A stretch of 64,000 nucleotides of DNA from Montifringilla adamsi (lineage: Eukaryota > Chordata > Aves > Passeriformes > Passeridae). A program made the position numbers and the translations under genes. Position 1 is the stretch's first letter. Each line of letters opens with the position of its first letter. Positions 49,401-61,800 of the stretch are shown here, in pieces. The stretch lies in the NCBI GenBank assembly GCA_017590115.1, contig JAGGNK010006448.1:1747849-1811848 (forward strand), in the 5' to 3' direction. Under the pieces are notes generated by a model. The model made no database searches. It was not told where the DNA came from and worked only from the letters and a program-made list of their open reading frames with translations.

Positions 49401-52400
49401 ATTTCTTCATCTCAAGAATTTGATTCTTTGTCTAATCAAGTTTGTTAGGATCATGGAATAATTTAATTCTAATGGTCTCAAGAGACCAACTGTTCCAACC
49501 CGCCCATGCAGTACAGAGCAAGATTAGGTCAAGTTATTAGGCCTTTGTCAAGTTTTTAATGTCTCCAACAATGGAGATTCCACAGCCTTTTGGACAATCT
49601 GTTCCTGTGTTTGTGTACTCTCTTGTGAAAATGCATTTGTAAAAACTAATCAGTTGTTACAGCTTTTTTCTGTTACATCTTGTCCTGTCACTATGTATGG
49701 CCAAGACTCTGGCTATTTTTATGTGTTCCACTTGGATAGCTGAAGATAACAATAATATTTTTCCCAACTAGACTTCTCTCCTGAAGGCTGAAAAAAGTTC
49801 CAAGTATTTCTCTTAACTTCTTGTATATCATATACTGTAGTTCATGACCATCTTGGTAGAGCTCTTCTGGTGCTGTTTCAGTATGTTAATGCATGTCTTT
49901 AGGACATGCATGTCATGGGATATTGCGCTCAAAATATAGTCTCACAAGTGTGGAACACAGGATAATAATTTTCTTTAACCCCCTGTCTTGCATTGTTGCT
50001 AATATAGCCTTGTAACCACTTGGCCTTCTTTGCTGTCAGGGCACATTTCTGTCCCATGTTCAGTTAGTTTAACAGATGTTTGCCTATCTGATCCGTATTT
50101 TGCCAGCTTTTCCATAGAGTTAATCCAGGAGGTGGCTGAAAGCCATGCAACAGTAAATGAAATGGACAGTGGTCCCCCCGTCCACAGAGCTAACATTTTT
50201 GTCAGGTTTGGCCTTGGTAAATTCCTGCTGCTTTTTCTATCACCTTCTCGTTCACATTCATGGATATAGCTTCCAGGGCAATTTACTTCATAATCTGTGC
50301 AGGGAACTGAGATTACATTTACCAACCCAACTGACTGCTCCTCCTTGAAGGAGGATTCTGGTAATCAGAAGCCTTGATCACTTGCTGTGATCCTTCAAAT
50401 GGCTGGTCAGCCTCACAGTAACGTAGGCTATCTCCCTCAACACTGGTCAAGTGCTTCCCATTTTTTCCTAGGCGTTATATGCATGCCATTTTCCTAGGTA
50501 TGTGGCTTAGAAGGCTGAAGCAAAGACAGACTGAACTCTGCCAATAAGCTCAGGAACCTGGGAGGCCCCAGGGGAAAATTTACCATTGGAAGATGAATGC
50601 TGTGAGTATATGCTTGATATGGTTTAACTCCAGCTGGCAACTAAGCCCACACAGCTGTTTGCCCATCCCAGTGGGATGGGGGAGAGAATCAGAAGAGTAA
50701 AAGTCAATAAAACTCATGGATTGAGATAAAGACCATTTAATAGGCAAAGCAAAAGCTACGCACATAAGTTAAAGCAACTCAAGGAATTCATTCCCCACGT
50801 CCAGTGGGCAGGCAAGGCTTCAGCCAGGGAAGCAGAGCTCTGCAAGACTAGTGTGGAAGATCTTTGTGTATTAACACTTTAGGATCTGAATAAAGGAGAC
50901 AGACTACTCCTGAGAGTATTCAGGGAAGGTGTGTTCCTTAGTGTCTCTGTGTAAATAACTGTTACAGATAAAATAGAGGTGGAAACTGCCACTTTAAAGA
51001 TAGCATTGCTCTGCCTAATTTTACAGGTAGCTGTAGAGATTATCAGAAACATTAGGGAAAAAAACTGAGTTCCTATTAGAAAGTACCCCTTTGGTGTCAG
51101 TCTGAAGGCTTTGTTAGTCTATCTATTCCCCAGTCTAGCATTGTAAGAGGACACCAAAAGTCAGGTTTGTTCTCAGCATACAACAATGGCCAAAAAGGTA
51201 CTGTCCTGTACATCAAGTTTGTATGTACATATGAAGTACTGCAGAATAGCAGCAACAATGGCTTTTTGCATTGACTTTATACTAAATTAATCAGAGTGAA
51301 TAAAAATAGCACAACTTTGAACCAAAATACCACTTCAAACTGTGAATTACTTAAATCTCCTGGAAGGTTTCTGCTGATTTTTGTGTGTACTGGTACAGTA
51401 TCAAGTCCTGTATTGGAAGAACATCCAATTGGAAGTTTTTACCCAGTACTTGTTCCAGAGGAGGACTAACTGCTTGCTTTTCTTTGTGTAGTAGTCTGTG
51501 ACGTCTGTTCACTTTGGATATACAGATAACATATTACTTGGAGAGAGACCATTACCTTTTTTTCTTAAATCAAGTATAGAACAGGCATTTATACCTCACC
51601 CTGAGTGTGGTACTCAGCAAGTGGGCTGATGGAGAGGTGCATGCCTCTGAGAGCACTGTTTGTATATAAATTGTCATCTGCTCCATGTCTTTTACTCCAA
51701 TATCTTCCCTAGGTAACTTTTAGTCCTTCTGTGACTTGGAAAAGGTGAATTCTGTCTAAACCATGTACATGATGTCCTCATAGCTGTAGGAGACATATTT
51801 CTGATAAGTTACTAATTTACCATTCTTTGAACTTGGTGCGTGAAATCCTCAGGTGCTTAAATGGCAAAATTCTTTAAGGGGATGAAACTGTTTTGTTATC
51901 ATGATCATGAAGTTGGACCACCTTGCAACAGTGCTCTTTGACTGTTCTTTGCCTGTTCTCTAACTGTGTTCACCTTGAATGGATGTAGACTACTCTCCCT
52001 CACACTACTTCTTGGTGTAGGAAACATGGTTGATCTGATGACAAAGGTGGCTGTTCTCAACACATTCTTGTTCCTTCTTTGGCATCAGTTCAGCCTTCTG
52101 TAACAACACCAGCTCTTTGCCCTTGTCCACACCAATTGTGCGTTACATCAGCCCCGGGACTACCAGTTCTACCATTTCTTTATGGAGCACTAGTCACCCT
52201 GGTGCCTTTAAACATTTCACTGCTGTTCCTGAGAATGTCATAGTCAGTATGACAGGTTTGCACCAAGATTCTCCATCAGTGTTTCTGACATAGCAGTATG
52301 CAGTACTGCTGTTAGTCAGAACTTCAGCACTGTTTAGATACTGATGTAGATGAAAGGAGCTTTTTTTCAGGTGCTAACTATTGGAAATAAATAAATAATA

Positions 52401-55400
52401 ATAATAATAATAATAAATACAATAATAAAATTGTATTGTTATTAAAGTCTTTTTTTCAGCTTAAAGCTTCATCAACTTACTTAAACTAAAGTGTAAATAG
52501 AGTCTTTTGGTTCAGATGATTTCACAGAAGAGAGTTAAAATTAAATTGCAAATATGTGTACATAAGTTAAACACTTATCTTGAAATTCATGTTAAAGTGT
52601 TATTTTTAATACCTTTTATAGCTGGCAACCATACAACAATCCCTCAACTTGTTACAAAAAGATAAAGATTACCTTAATCGCCAGAACATGGAGCTTAGTG
52701 TTCGCTGTGCACATGAAGAAGATCGTCTTGAAAGACTACAGATTCAGCTAGAGGATGCAAAAAAAGCTAGGGAAGAAATGTATGAAAAATATGTTGCATC
52801 CAGGCAAGTTAATGTCTGTTCACTTCTATCAGTATACAGGTTCTTTAACTGTTTTTCTTTGTTTCTTGCACAAATCCAATTTAATTAATTTTATTTTTCA
52901 GAAAGCTAATCCATATTTTTTTAACTAGAAGCAGAAGACTTTTCTTGGGTCATAGAATGTATCACAAACATTTTTTTAAGCCTTTTTAAGACCATAGCAG
53001 TGGATGTAAACTTTCAGCATAAACTTGGGCGTTTATGGCTATTATTCTTGTAGTTTGCTCAGTTAATTATAAAACAAACTTCTTGTTTTCGATGTATATC
53101 CATAAATTTTGTGTTCTCTGTAACTTAAGAGGAAGTGTGCTAATATGACTCTCCTGATAGACAGCTAAGACAAAAAAATTTACCTAAATGAAAACAGAAG
53201 GGCGTTCTTGAAATTATTAGTTATGGAGCTGCAGCCCCTATCAGAAGAATTTTAAATATTATTTTTCCTTTCAGTGCAGTCACTCAAAGTTTTTTAAATT
53301 TATTCTGCATGTTTATATCTCAGAACTATTTTCACCCAGAACTTCTGTATTTTAAATAAAAAATTGTCTTACTTTTGAAAACTTAAGAAATCATTCTTTT
53401 TGGTTTTTTTCTTTTTTTTTATTATAAACCTGTTTATTGTGTAAAAGGTCTTCATAGAGTATTTGCTATAGTGTGGCACTGTTGAGGATGGAGAAGAAAT
53501 AAGTTTACTTTTATCTTGAAGGGTCAACTGGAATGCACTGTCACAATAAAAAGAAAACCTAGAAAGTTTTATTTTATAAAAGGAAAGGAAATAAAATAAA
53601 AGGAAAACCTGACAGCAAGCATTCTCCATTTTAATATTTTGGGGCTTCTAGTTAATGTGAGAGTTTGACCAGCTCAGGTACTCATTTCTAAGAATTATGG
53701 GCTATCACATGATTGGAAATTAAATGAAGTCTAAAATATTTTACATATGTAAATGCACGTATCTTCATAATATGCTTTTGTTTCCAAACCTGTCGTTTTT
53801 ACCAGTTGCTTAATTGCTGATTGATTATTCTTGAACATTAACTAGATCCTATAAAATTTTGACATTCCTCAACTGTTAAGCACTTACAACATAACCCTGT
53901 TTTTGTAGGAGAGATTCTTTATGAGATTCCTTAAATCTGACATGAGCTTCCAAAGTTACAAAAAAAAGTCAATGTTTCTCTGAAATTAAATTCTTTTATC
54001 CTGATATCTTCTGATACCTGTTGCTTAAAACCTTTGTGTTTTAAATAAGTCATACGTTACATTGACAGGATAAATTCCCAGATTTTGGGGGTCTTTGACT
54101 TCACAAATCATCACTCCATTTAATTTTCAATGTTTCTTGTGATGGCTTTTTCCCCTCATATGAGGTGCAGATAGTACACAAATAAGTCTTGTAGTGGCAT
54201 GGCAGCATTGCAAGTCAATAAGTTAATCAATCCTTACCCACTAATGAAGAAGAAAGTGAGGAGTTAAATGTTTTCTTAATATAAGCACTTGTGTAGAGGC
54301 TGACAAAGAAGTTCTGGAAGAATGTTAATATTATGTGATTAATCAATATTAAATAACTTTAAAAATTTAAATCTGTGTGCAAAAGACTTCTCTTCATTCA
54401 CAGTTAAATATTATTTATTCCTGGTTGATTTTCATTTAATTTATATAGCAACATAGGCTGATAAGTATTTTAAGTCATTGAGAGGTAAATGAGTAAAGAT
54501 TGAAATAAAATGTAAAATCAAGAACTCTGCTCTTGTAAAGCTGTACCTGAAGTTTTGATGTTTTGACTAGTGCAATGTGTTTGTTTATTTACAGAGACCA
54601 CTATAAAGCAGAATATGAAAATAAACTGCATGAAGAGTTGGAACAAATAAGGCTGAAAACAAATCAAGAAATTGAGCATCTGAGAAGCACCTCAAAAGAG
54701 ATGTATGAACGTGAAAACAGGTAGGTAAGGTGTAGGCAGTAACCTAATTGAGGAAGAAATGACCAAGCACTGTTTTGTGCTTAGGTATAGTCCTAGCTGA
54801 CTGACTCTTTGAGAGGTGTTGAAAATGTAACAATTTAAGCTCAGTTGTAAAACTGATGGGAATTCTGTAAAAACTAAAATGAAATTATACTTGTACAGTA
54901 AGTTTATATATTTAAGTTGTTATATTTATTAGTAAATGATGGACAGCCAATATTATCACTTGAAAAGAAATACTAAAATTCATGTTCTAAAATCTGGTGG
55001 TTTGAAGTTTGTTCAGAGGTACAGCATTAGTTAATTAACACAGGAAGACATTTTACATGTCATGCTCTAGGGGCAATCTTGAAACTGTGCTGGAAATGCA
55101 GAAGAGAAAGTGTTGATGCAGAAAATAAGGCAGGAAAAGCCCAAAAGAGATAAGACTTAGACTTTGGCCGGTATGAAATAAATCTAATTGAGTTTTTTTA
55201 GAGCATCGTGATTCAAAAAAAACCCATTGATTTCCTGTAAATTATTGTAAAATTCTCTTTTGAAGAAGATTCTTGTCCTGCAAAGACTTGCATGATGAGT
55301 TTGTATGTGTGCCATCTAGTTCAATACCATGGAATTACATGCACATGCATAGACCTTTTAGGGACTTAGGGATTTGGACCTTTGGCACCGAGTTTCTTTT

Positions 55401-58400
55401 TTAGCTTGTTTTTTGCCCATTTTATTGCTTTAAAATGGGAGGAGTGCTTAATAACTTCACTGTAGATGTCCTGAAAGTGTCATGTGGAGAAGGGAATGAC
55501 AGTAGTAAAAAGATATTTGTGGCATCAGCATCCGTTCCTCTAATAGGTAGTTTTGTTACTGCTGGGAAGAGTGGAAAAAGAACAGGGCTTCTGCTGTATT
55601 TCAGTCAACAGAAAGGTTCTAATTAAAAAACAATTACATCATTGTGTAGTTTTGCAAGTGTGAGTAAAATACATATATACATCCACACCACTTCCTGTAT
55701 GCAAATCTATTTTGAATTACAAAGTATGAATTTAAACATGCACTCCTTTGGAGATTTGACAAGCGTCTGTATATCATTGAGAAAACTACTGAAAGATATT
55801 TCATTTGTATCTGGAACTGCTTTACAGAAGTTTCTTTTTCCTCATTTTGAAATAATTACTTCTGAAATGCAAATCCCTTAGATTTGCCTATATGTTTAGC
55901 AAAAAAAAAAAAAAAAATTAAAATAAGGCTTCCTAGCATATGTTCTTTCTAGAAAATACTAAAAAAATCCACTGTAAGGCAGTCCACCTCAACGGTAAGA
56001 TGAATGGAACCTCAAGTTGTGAGCAAAACAATTTGCAGTGAGTTTGTGTAATGTGATGAGATGCTGTTTGTGGCTGAAAATGAAGTTAAGATGCTGGTTT
56101 CATCCTCCTGCTCAAAGCATGGAATGGTATTACAGCTAAGCTAATCCAGTATTCAGTTGCTCATATTCTTTGCCACTTTGCCAAGCCTGATGTGCCTGAT
56201 AGTTCCTTTGAATTTATTGGTGCGTGCTTTACACTTTGATGAATCAGTTCAAGAAACTAAAATGGGAGGAGGCCACTAATAAAAAGGTGATGCTTTCATG
56301 CCTAATTTTTTTTGGCATCAGTTTCACTTGTATGGTTGTTGTAAGCATGGGCTATGTTTGCTTTAGCAAACATGAGTGAATTCACAGGGCATGTGAATGT
56401 CTGCAAGAGGTTTGACACTGGATTGCCTGTAGTCTGTTCCCATAGATCAAACACAGTTTAGTAGTTGAGCGTGTGAGATGCTTTCCCTAAGCACCTTTTC
56501 TGATGTTGCTGAATGTGACTGGAATCCAGTTTGTGCATTCTAGACCAGTTTAGGGATGTGACAGTGCAATAAATGACAGTTGCAAAGAGGTTTGTTTGAA
56601 AACCTAATAAAGATGCTCATTAGCTGCTGCCTCCCATGTCTTCATCCCACCTTTTTTTCCCCCAATGCCCATTCTTGATCCTCTAGATAGTATTTCTGTC
56701 CCATTTCAGAAGGTTAGTTTCACTTGTGTGATAGGCTGGCTAGATGCCTCATAAGGCCCCAGTGCAGCCATTTGGGTAGGTGCTTCACCTCCTGTGAAAT
56801 GGCAATCACACAACTGACAACTGGCAGTGTGACTGATGTGTCTCCTGGTTCTCTAGAAAGAGAGTATTTCAACAGAAGTTACATCACATCTATGATTGTG
56901 GTCTTGTTGGTTGAATAGTCCCTTAATTGTGTCCTTTTTCCTCTTACTGCATTTTCAATTGATTAGTCGTTCAGCTAAGCAAAAGAGTTTATTCTCTAAA
57001 TGAGTCTCTGTATCTCTCCTACTGTTTCGTTTTTATCCCACCTCCACTATTCTGGTCTTAGGATACAGCTCTGGACTCCCACTGTAAGACATAATATGCT
57101 TGATCTTAATGCTTAACAAAATGTATTGCTACGTTCCCATATTTTGGTATGAGTCACTTTTAAAAAATCAAATCTTAAGGTCAGTTCCTGAATTTCTGCA
57201 CTAAATTCTATAGCCCAGTAACTCAACTTTTAAAGAAAATTTTGTTATCTTTCTCTAATAGCCAGTTAACTGCTACATAATTCTGATGTTATTTTTTTAG
57301 AAGTAACTGTTTGCTGTTCATATGAATTACTTTGAATTCAGAAAAGTGCCACTGATTACATTTATTCTAACAAATAGTCTTTAAACCAGAAGTTATATAC
57401 CTTTAGTGTGATACAATGACCTAGGTTAACATTTACATGAACATCATAGTTTTCTGTTTTCCTTTGTATCCTGACTTTTCACTTTTCTCCAAAACCTTCC
57501 TGAGCCTTTAATTTCACTTTGCCTTAAGTAAGAAAGTTGTGGGGAGAGGAAAAAAATCTTCAGTAGGAAGATGTTGATTGCATCCACATTAGCAGATCAG
57601 TTCAGATGAAGAATGTGGTGAAGTGAAATCCCCTACTCATAGCTGCTAGCCATGGTTTTAGCTTGCCTTGCAGCTGTGCTTGGATTTGCTCATATTTGTA
57701 GCATATGAATAGGATTCCTTTTAGATAAAACAAAATTGAAAGGAATCTTTAAGATCATCTAATATGTTTCAAATGCTGGTGAATGTTCATCATAGAAGCA
57801 AACAAGCAGTAGAGTAAAATCCTTAAAAACAGTCATAACAGAGATGTCTGCTCCTCAACAACCACAGTTAGCTCTGGCAAATTGGCTGGTGCTCTGTTAC
57901 ACTAAATATTGGACACTGAGTTTATATACAGTATCTAAGCAGTGCTTCCCCTCATTACCGCAGTGTTAATTTGTAGCCTGCTTGCAGCATAATAGACTAT
58001 TAGTAACTAATTCCAATTTTTAAACACAAATACTATATGTTTTATTCTTAGTATCGTGCTGTTCTCATTTCTGTTGGCCAAATAATAATTGAGGTAGTTT
58101 GAACATCTTGACTGATCCCTGGTTATAAAAAAAAGGAGTATCAATTGATTGTAATAAAATGTTATTTTATGGTACTTTGCAGGTCAAAAATGTTGCCAGC
58201 AATAACACCCAGAAGGAGGCTCCAATGATATGCAATAACATATACATCACAGTAACTAGACAATTAATTTCATGTGGAAGTAGGATTTCTATGATTACTT
58301 AAACTTTTCTTGCTCTGTCAAAAGTTGTGCATCATCTCAGCTAGGCAGACAGCATTCCTGAAGTTATTCCCAAAGCACCAAGGAAAATCATTGGAATTCA

Positions 58401-58815
58401 TTTAATTCCTGCAAAAAAACAAAAAAAAAAATTAGTTCTAGTATTCTAGAATAATTAGAGTTATGTGTTTCCACCTGTAAATAGGTGATTTAATAATTGT
58501 TTTTTACAATTTCAGAACTGGTAGCTTTGCTGGTATATATGAAAATAACTTGAGGTAAAGCCTCTGTAATAAATAGGGGAATAGATAGACCCTTCTGTCA
58601 TTCTATAAGAGCTTAAGAAGGTAGCACTGAAATTCAGATCAGAGAGCAGTAATTAATGAAGCAAAGCAGTCTTGTTTCTAACAGATTCTTAACAGAATAA
58701 TTTTTGTTTCCTTCAGAAATTTGAGAGAAGCACGAGATAATGCTGTTGCAGAAAAAGAGAGAGCAGTTACTGCTGAAAAGGAATCTTTAAGAAAATACGA
58801 TCAACTCTTAGAACA
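31170..58815 (+). CDS. PIBF1: PIBF1, progesterone immunomodulatory binding factor 1 (5' part of coding region)
   Basis: PIBF1 (CEP90) is a coiled-coil protein of centriolar satellites and centrosomes needed for ciliogenesis. Human mutations cause Joubert syndrome, and shorter secreted forms are reported as a progesterone-induced immunomodulator (family knowledge). Nine coding exons join in frame: 31170-31421, 32108-32208, 33957-34155, 39119-39238, 47123-47256, 49259-49367, 52622-52803, 54595-54720 and 58717-58815. Together they give 440 complete codons; human PIBF1 is 757 aa, so the C-terminal part lies beyond 64000. The protein is Glu/Lys/Leu/Gln-rich and almost wholly predicted coiled coil. 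Landmarks: [80 protein letters not shown]. The ATG is in exon 2, after a 64-base leader from the acceptor. Identity is very sure. Confidence 0.96.
31422..33956 (+). other. PIBF1 introns 2 and 3
   Basis: Introns 31422-32107 and 32209-33956. No recognisable gene or mobile element. Confidence 0.65.
32108..32208 (+). CDS. PIBF1: PIBF1 exon 3
   Basis: Residues 85-118: [20 protein letters not shown] then [13 protein letters not shown]. Acceptor tttag, donor gtatgg. Confidence 0.94.
33957..34155 (+). CDS. PIBF1: PIBF1 exon 4
   Basis: Residues 118-184: [20 protein letters not shown], then [20 protein letters not shown] and [13 protein letters not shown]. Donor gtaagt at 34156, with an LTR beginning within a few tens of bases. 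Confidence 0.95.
34171..34790 (+). mobile_element. Avian ERV-type solo LTR in PIBF1 intron 4
   Basis: The sequence follows a widespread avian LTR in order: ggctgggacagagttgactt, a gctattgctggacattgctt segment, ggggacacagctggacagct, gacccaaattggccaaggta, attccataccataaaatgtc, a Y-rich 3' part and a terminal ggctgctgggcaggctcagc. No internal retroviral genes are adjacent, so it looks like a solo LTR. The borders are approximate (5' border between about 34160 and 34205). The assignment is by family resemblance. Confidence 0.75.
34791..39118 (+). other. Remainder of PIBF1 intron 4
   Basis: About 4.3 kb, T-rich on the gene strand. No exon, RNA gene or mobile element recognised. Confidence 0.6.
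39119..39238 (+). CDS. PIBF1: PIBF1 exon 5
   Basis: Residues 185-224: [20 protein letters not shown] then [20 protein letters not shown]. Acceptor ttctag, donor gtctgt. Confidence 0.93.
39239..47122 (+). other. PIBF1 intron 5 (7.9 kb)
   Basis: It contains the possible antisense pseudogene at about 40.3-44.8 kb, a local AT microsatellite at 44272-44300 and a TTTTA-type repeat near 46582-46604. No CR1 or LTR was recognised here, and no PIBF1 exon. Confidence 0.6.
40322..44800 (-). pseudogene. Possible decayed long coding sequence antisense in PIBF1 intron 5
   Basis: Reading the minus strand from about 44800 down to 40322 gives a chain of protein-like stretches broken by stops and frame changes. 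Examples: [20 protein letters not shown] (about 44355-44415), [20 protein letters not shown] (44041-44100), [20 protein letters not shown] (about 43340-43420), [20 protein letters not shown] (about 43085-43150), [20 protein letters not shown] (about 40685-40746), then [20 protein letters not shown] after a frame change near 40580. No splice sites are needed to follow it, which would fit a retrocopy or one huge exon. I do not recognise the parent gene. Caution: stop density in the best frames is only modestly below chance for this base composition, so it may be coincidence. Confidence 0.33.
47123..47256 (+). CDS. PIBF1: PIBF1 exon 6
   Basis: Residues 225-269: [20 protein letters not shown] then [20 protein letters not shown] and DKVK. 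Donor gtaagt. Confidence 0.94.
47257..49258 (+). other. PIBF1 intron 6
   Basis: About 2 kb. Several medium open frames overlap on opposite strands around 47726-48449, but none resembles a known protein. No repeat was recognised. Confidence 0.6.
49259..49367 (+). CDS. PIBF1: PIBF1 exon 7
   Basis: Residues 269-305: [20 protein letters not shown] then [16 protein letters not shown]. Acceptor ttcacag, donor gtaaac. Confidence 0.92.
49448..50340 (-). mobile_element. CR1 LINE fragment, antisense to PIBF1, intron 7
   Basis: Antisense CR1 landmarks on plus: caatggagattccacagcct, tgtcctgtcactatgtatgg, a tagtctcacaagtgtggaac block, and cttggccttctttgctgtca. Beyond about 50130 the similarity to the CR1 reverse-transcriptase coding part is faint and broken. 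The outer border is approximate. Confidence 0.8.
50615..50870 (-). mobile_element. Avian ERV-type LTR fragment, antisense, intron 7
   Basis: On plus it reads tggtttaactccagctggca, cccatcccagtgggatgggg, gagagaatcagaagagtaaa, attgagataaagaccattta, ataggcaaagcaaaagctac and aaggaattcattccccacgt. This is the reverse complement of the 3' portion of the same avian LTR type seen at 34171-34790, truncated at its 5' side. No retroviral genes adjoin it. Confidence 0.75.
50871..52621 (+). other. Remainder of PIBF1 intron 7
   Basis: No gene recognised. An (AAT)n microsatellite lies at 52386-52420. Confidence 0.6.
52386..52420. repeat. (AAT)n microsatellite
   Basis: A short AAAT run followed by about seven AAT units, about 200 bases before PIBF1 exon 8. 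Confidence 0.85.
52622..52803 (+). CDS. PIBF1: PIBF1 exon 8, followed by GC donor
   Basis: Residues 306-366: [20 protein letters not shown], then [20 protein letters not shown] and [12 protein letters not shown]. The intron starts gcaagt instead of gtaagt. The frame (split Arg codon, then [10 protein letters not shown]) requires this junction. Confidence 0.94.
52804..58716 (+). other. PIBF1 introns 8 and 9
   Basis: Introns 52804-54594 (GC-AG) and 54721-58716. A poly-A run lies near 55901-55917. No exon, RNA gene or mobile element recognised. Confidence 0.6.
54595..54720 (+). CDS. PIBF1: PIBF1 exon 9
   Basis: Residues 366-408: [20 protein letters not shown] then [20 protein letters not shown]. 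Donor gtaggt. Confidence 0.95.
58717..58815 (+). CDS. PIBF1: PIBF1 exon 10 (last visible)
   Basis: Residues 408-440: [20 protein letters not shown] then [12 protein letters not shown]. Acceptor cttcag, donor gtaagt. The next residues in human (YRELQLSTES) are not found downstream in this window. Confidence 0.94.
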
Positions 58816-61800
58816 GTAAGTGTTTTTAAAATAAAAAAAAATCTAAAGGTATAACAGTGTTTATATCTAGGAGGTCTGGGTAGAAGGAATGACTAACTTT
58901 CTGCTTACAAAGAACAAATTGAATTACAATCTTTTTGTTTAAATGAAGTTGCAGACTTAATTCTTGTAGTAAGTTCTTTCCATTTTCACTGCAGTAATAA
59001 GATCAAAGTTTGGTAATTCTCCTACCGTACTGCAGAGACAAGCAAACTTCATTTCATAGCAAGAATGTCGATTTTATACTGTACAGTAGCAGTGGTCAAA
59101 CTCTGAACCTGTTTGTGGGTTTTTTCTTTAGTTGAAAGTAGAAAATCATCTTCTAAGATGACTTCAGTTAATAGTTTTTATGGCGTTTAGATAGAGGGCA
59201 GTAGTCATGAACAATTATGTTTGCTACATGTTTCTCTTCTTACTACTGTCTCTTCTCAGTCTTTCATACTCCATGTGTAGAATGTACTGTCTCTACCATT
59301 GTACATTTCCATTCAATGGACAAAGAAACTATAGGTGATTTTTTGCCTGTTTACAAGCAGTCTTACTTTATGTTCTGTAATGCCTTTTCCTTACTTTTTG
59401 TAAATTTAGAAAATAGACTGTGGTTAAACGATGAGGTAATGTAAAACTATGGACAGTAATCAAAGTTGTTCAGGTTAAGTTTGTCATGTGTCTTTAGTTT
59501 TGGATTGAATTCATTGTTTAATACAATTTTTTTTTTCTATAATGAAGAGATCAGTTCATTAAGTGACTGTGCTTCCTAGTCATCTACTCAAAGGAAGTAC
59601 TAGATGAGCCTTCTTGGCTCTGAATAATTTTTAATTACAGTTTAAATGTTATTAACTTAAGCATAGGAACAAATTTATTAAAGCTTTTGATTTTTATGTG
59701 TAACTCCTAAATTGCAGTAGTGATGCTGTTGAAGAAATAGCATTTTCTAAGGATTGAAAAAATGTGATTTCTAACTGATGATGTCAAACAATAGGGGTAG
59801 GTCTAGAGCAAATGACATGGGTCAGAGGACTTGATATCCGCAGTGAGTTTAAGGGGCCTGACTTCAGATTCATTCTAGTTCAGCTGAATGGGCCCAAGGG
59901 TGCGGAATGCCTTTTAGTGGTTAGATCACATTGGAGGGGTTGTTGGGTTCTCCAAAGGAATTCAGTTTGCAAACTCTGAGGTGATGGCTCCACAATGCGG
60001 AAATCAAAGCCATTTGAATAGGGAGGGCCCAGAAACTTGTTCAAAACTGATCTGGGTTAAAATAAAATGCTAATGTGAGTCAACACGGGTTTCTTTCTAA
60101 TGACACTCCTGCCTTCCACTGTGGTGAGATTTACTAAGACATGGGGATTTCATATATAACTGGAAACTCCTCTTGAAAATCAGTCTGGCATATCATAATT
60201 TGAGTTTGCACTGTTACTTAATAAAAATACTGACTTTGCAATTCTTCTATATTTATTTTTAAGCTTAAGAACTATTGAGACAATACTTTTCTGTCCAGCT
60301 GTATTCCCAGTCATATAATGTGTCCTTTTTTCATACTGTTGCTTTATTTTGAGGAGGGATGGTTCACTGCAATTAGAAACAGGAATCTTATTTTATACAC
60401 TTATGCCTCTGTGCTCTTATAGCTTTTTCTAGTGATAACCTCTCCAGTTAAATAAAACTCTCATTTCCTTGTGTTAAATGGATTAATAAGTTGATTAATG
60501 CTGGGTTTTGGAGTTCTGAGAAGTAGATCACTCCTCAGAAGATTATTTTCTGCTTGGGAACATGGAAAATCCATACTAGCCTTTTTTGAAATGTTGGTGT
60601 CTCTCTTTAAAAGTACCTCACTTCTAACCAAATAACAGGTGTCAAGACCGTGACTTTCTCCACATTCCAAATCATCTACCTAAGTGAACTGCCAAGTAAC
60701 TAACTGTCATGTTGAGATGGTAGAAATACCTTAACTTGAAAGACCCCCAAATTTTGAATTGACTGTGGACTCACATGTGACAGTTCTGTGGAAAAAAGAA
60801 ATTTTCTAATATCACCAGAAACCCCTAAAATGAAGAAGGAATACCTGTGTTGTCCAGTTCTGTATTTAAGTGATTATAACAGTTTGTTCTACTTTAGCAA
60901 AGACAAGGTGACTCATCATAGTTACCACTGGTATCATAATCTGTATAAACAAACATGTTTGAAAGCTTCAGAAGTATGTGGAATGTTGACTGGCCTGAAT
61001 GGTGGTTAAATAAAGCCCCTGGCAAATCTTGTGATCAGAAGTGTAACTAATACCCAATTTTCTAGTCAAGTGCAGTTATTTTCATTTTTTTTTACTCTTG
61101 TTTGTGATAGTTTTCTGTGAACAGCTATTTACAAATGCCAAGAAAATACCAAAGTGATAATATTAATGAAAAAGTTTATTGAGAAAGGATCTGCTGTTTT
61201 AACCTTAAAGTAGACCACTGTGATGTCAGGATATAAGTTTTGTTGCTCTCTTTGCCATTGTACATCTGTAATTTCTGTCTGAGAATCCATGTTTCATTTA
61301 CCTATGACAATGTCAACAACCTTAAATTACTGGATATTTTTGGATTAAAGTCTTGTCAATGTCACACATTTAAAAAAAAATATGACCAAAGGGAAATATT
61401 TTCACTTGTTGTTGGTAATGTGACTTAAGATTTTTTTCTAATTTCAAAGCTGTATTACCTCAGTTGAAATTGTCTAGGGGTAGAATAAGCAGAGCAATTC
61501 GGTAACAGCTCCGTCATCTACATGGTTAAGTGCAGTTACTAAATATGTTCCAGCTTTTCCTTCTTTTGAACACTCCTGGAGTGTTATTTTCAAACTGTTG
61601 ACTGTTAATCTGTTACTTCTCCTTGCCAAAGGAAAAACATCCAACCCACCAAAACGCCAACAGCAAAAAAAAAAAAAAAAAACCAACACCAAAAATGTAG
61701 AAGTGCACTGTTGTGCTATTGGGCTTTTTCCTGAAAAGGTGCCTAGTCTCCTGTTAGGTACAACATCAAACTTAATTGGTTTCTTTTCTTAAAGTGGACT

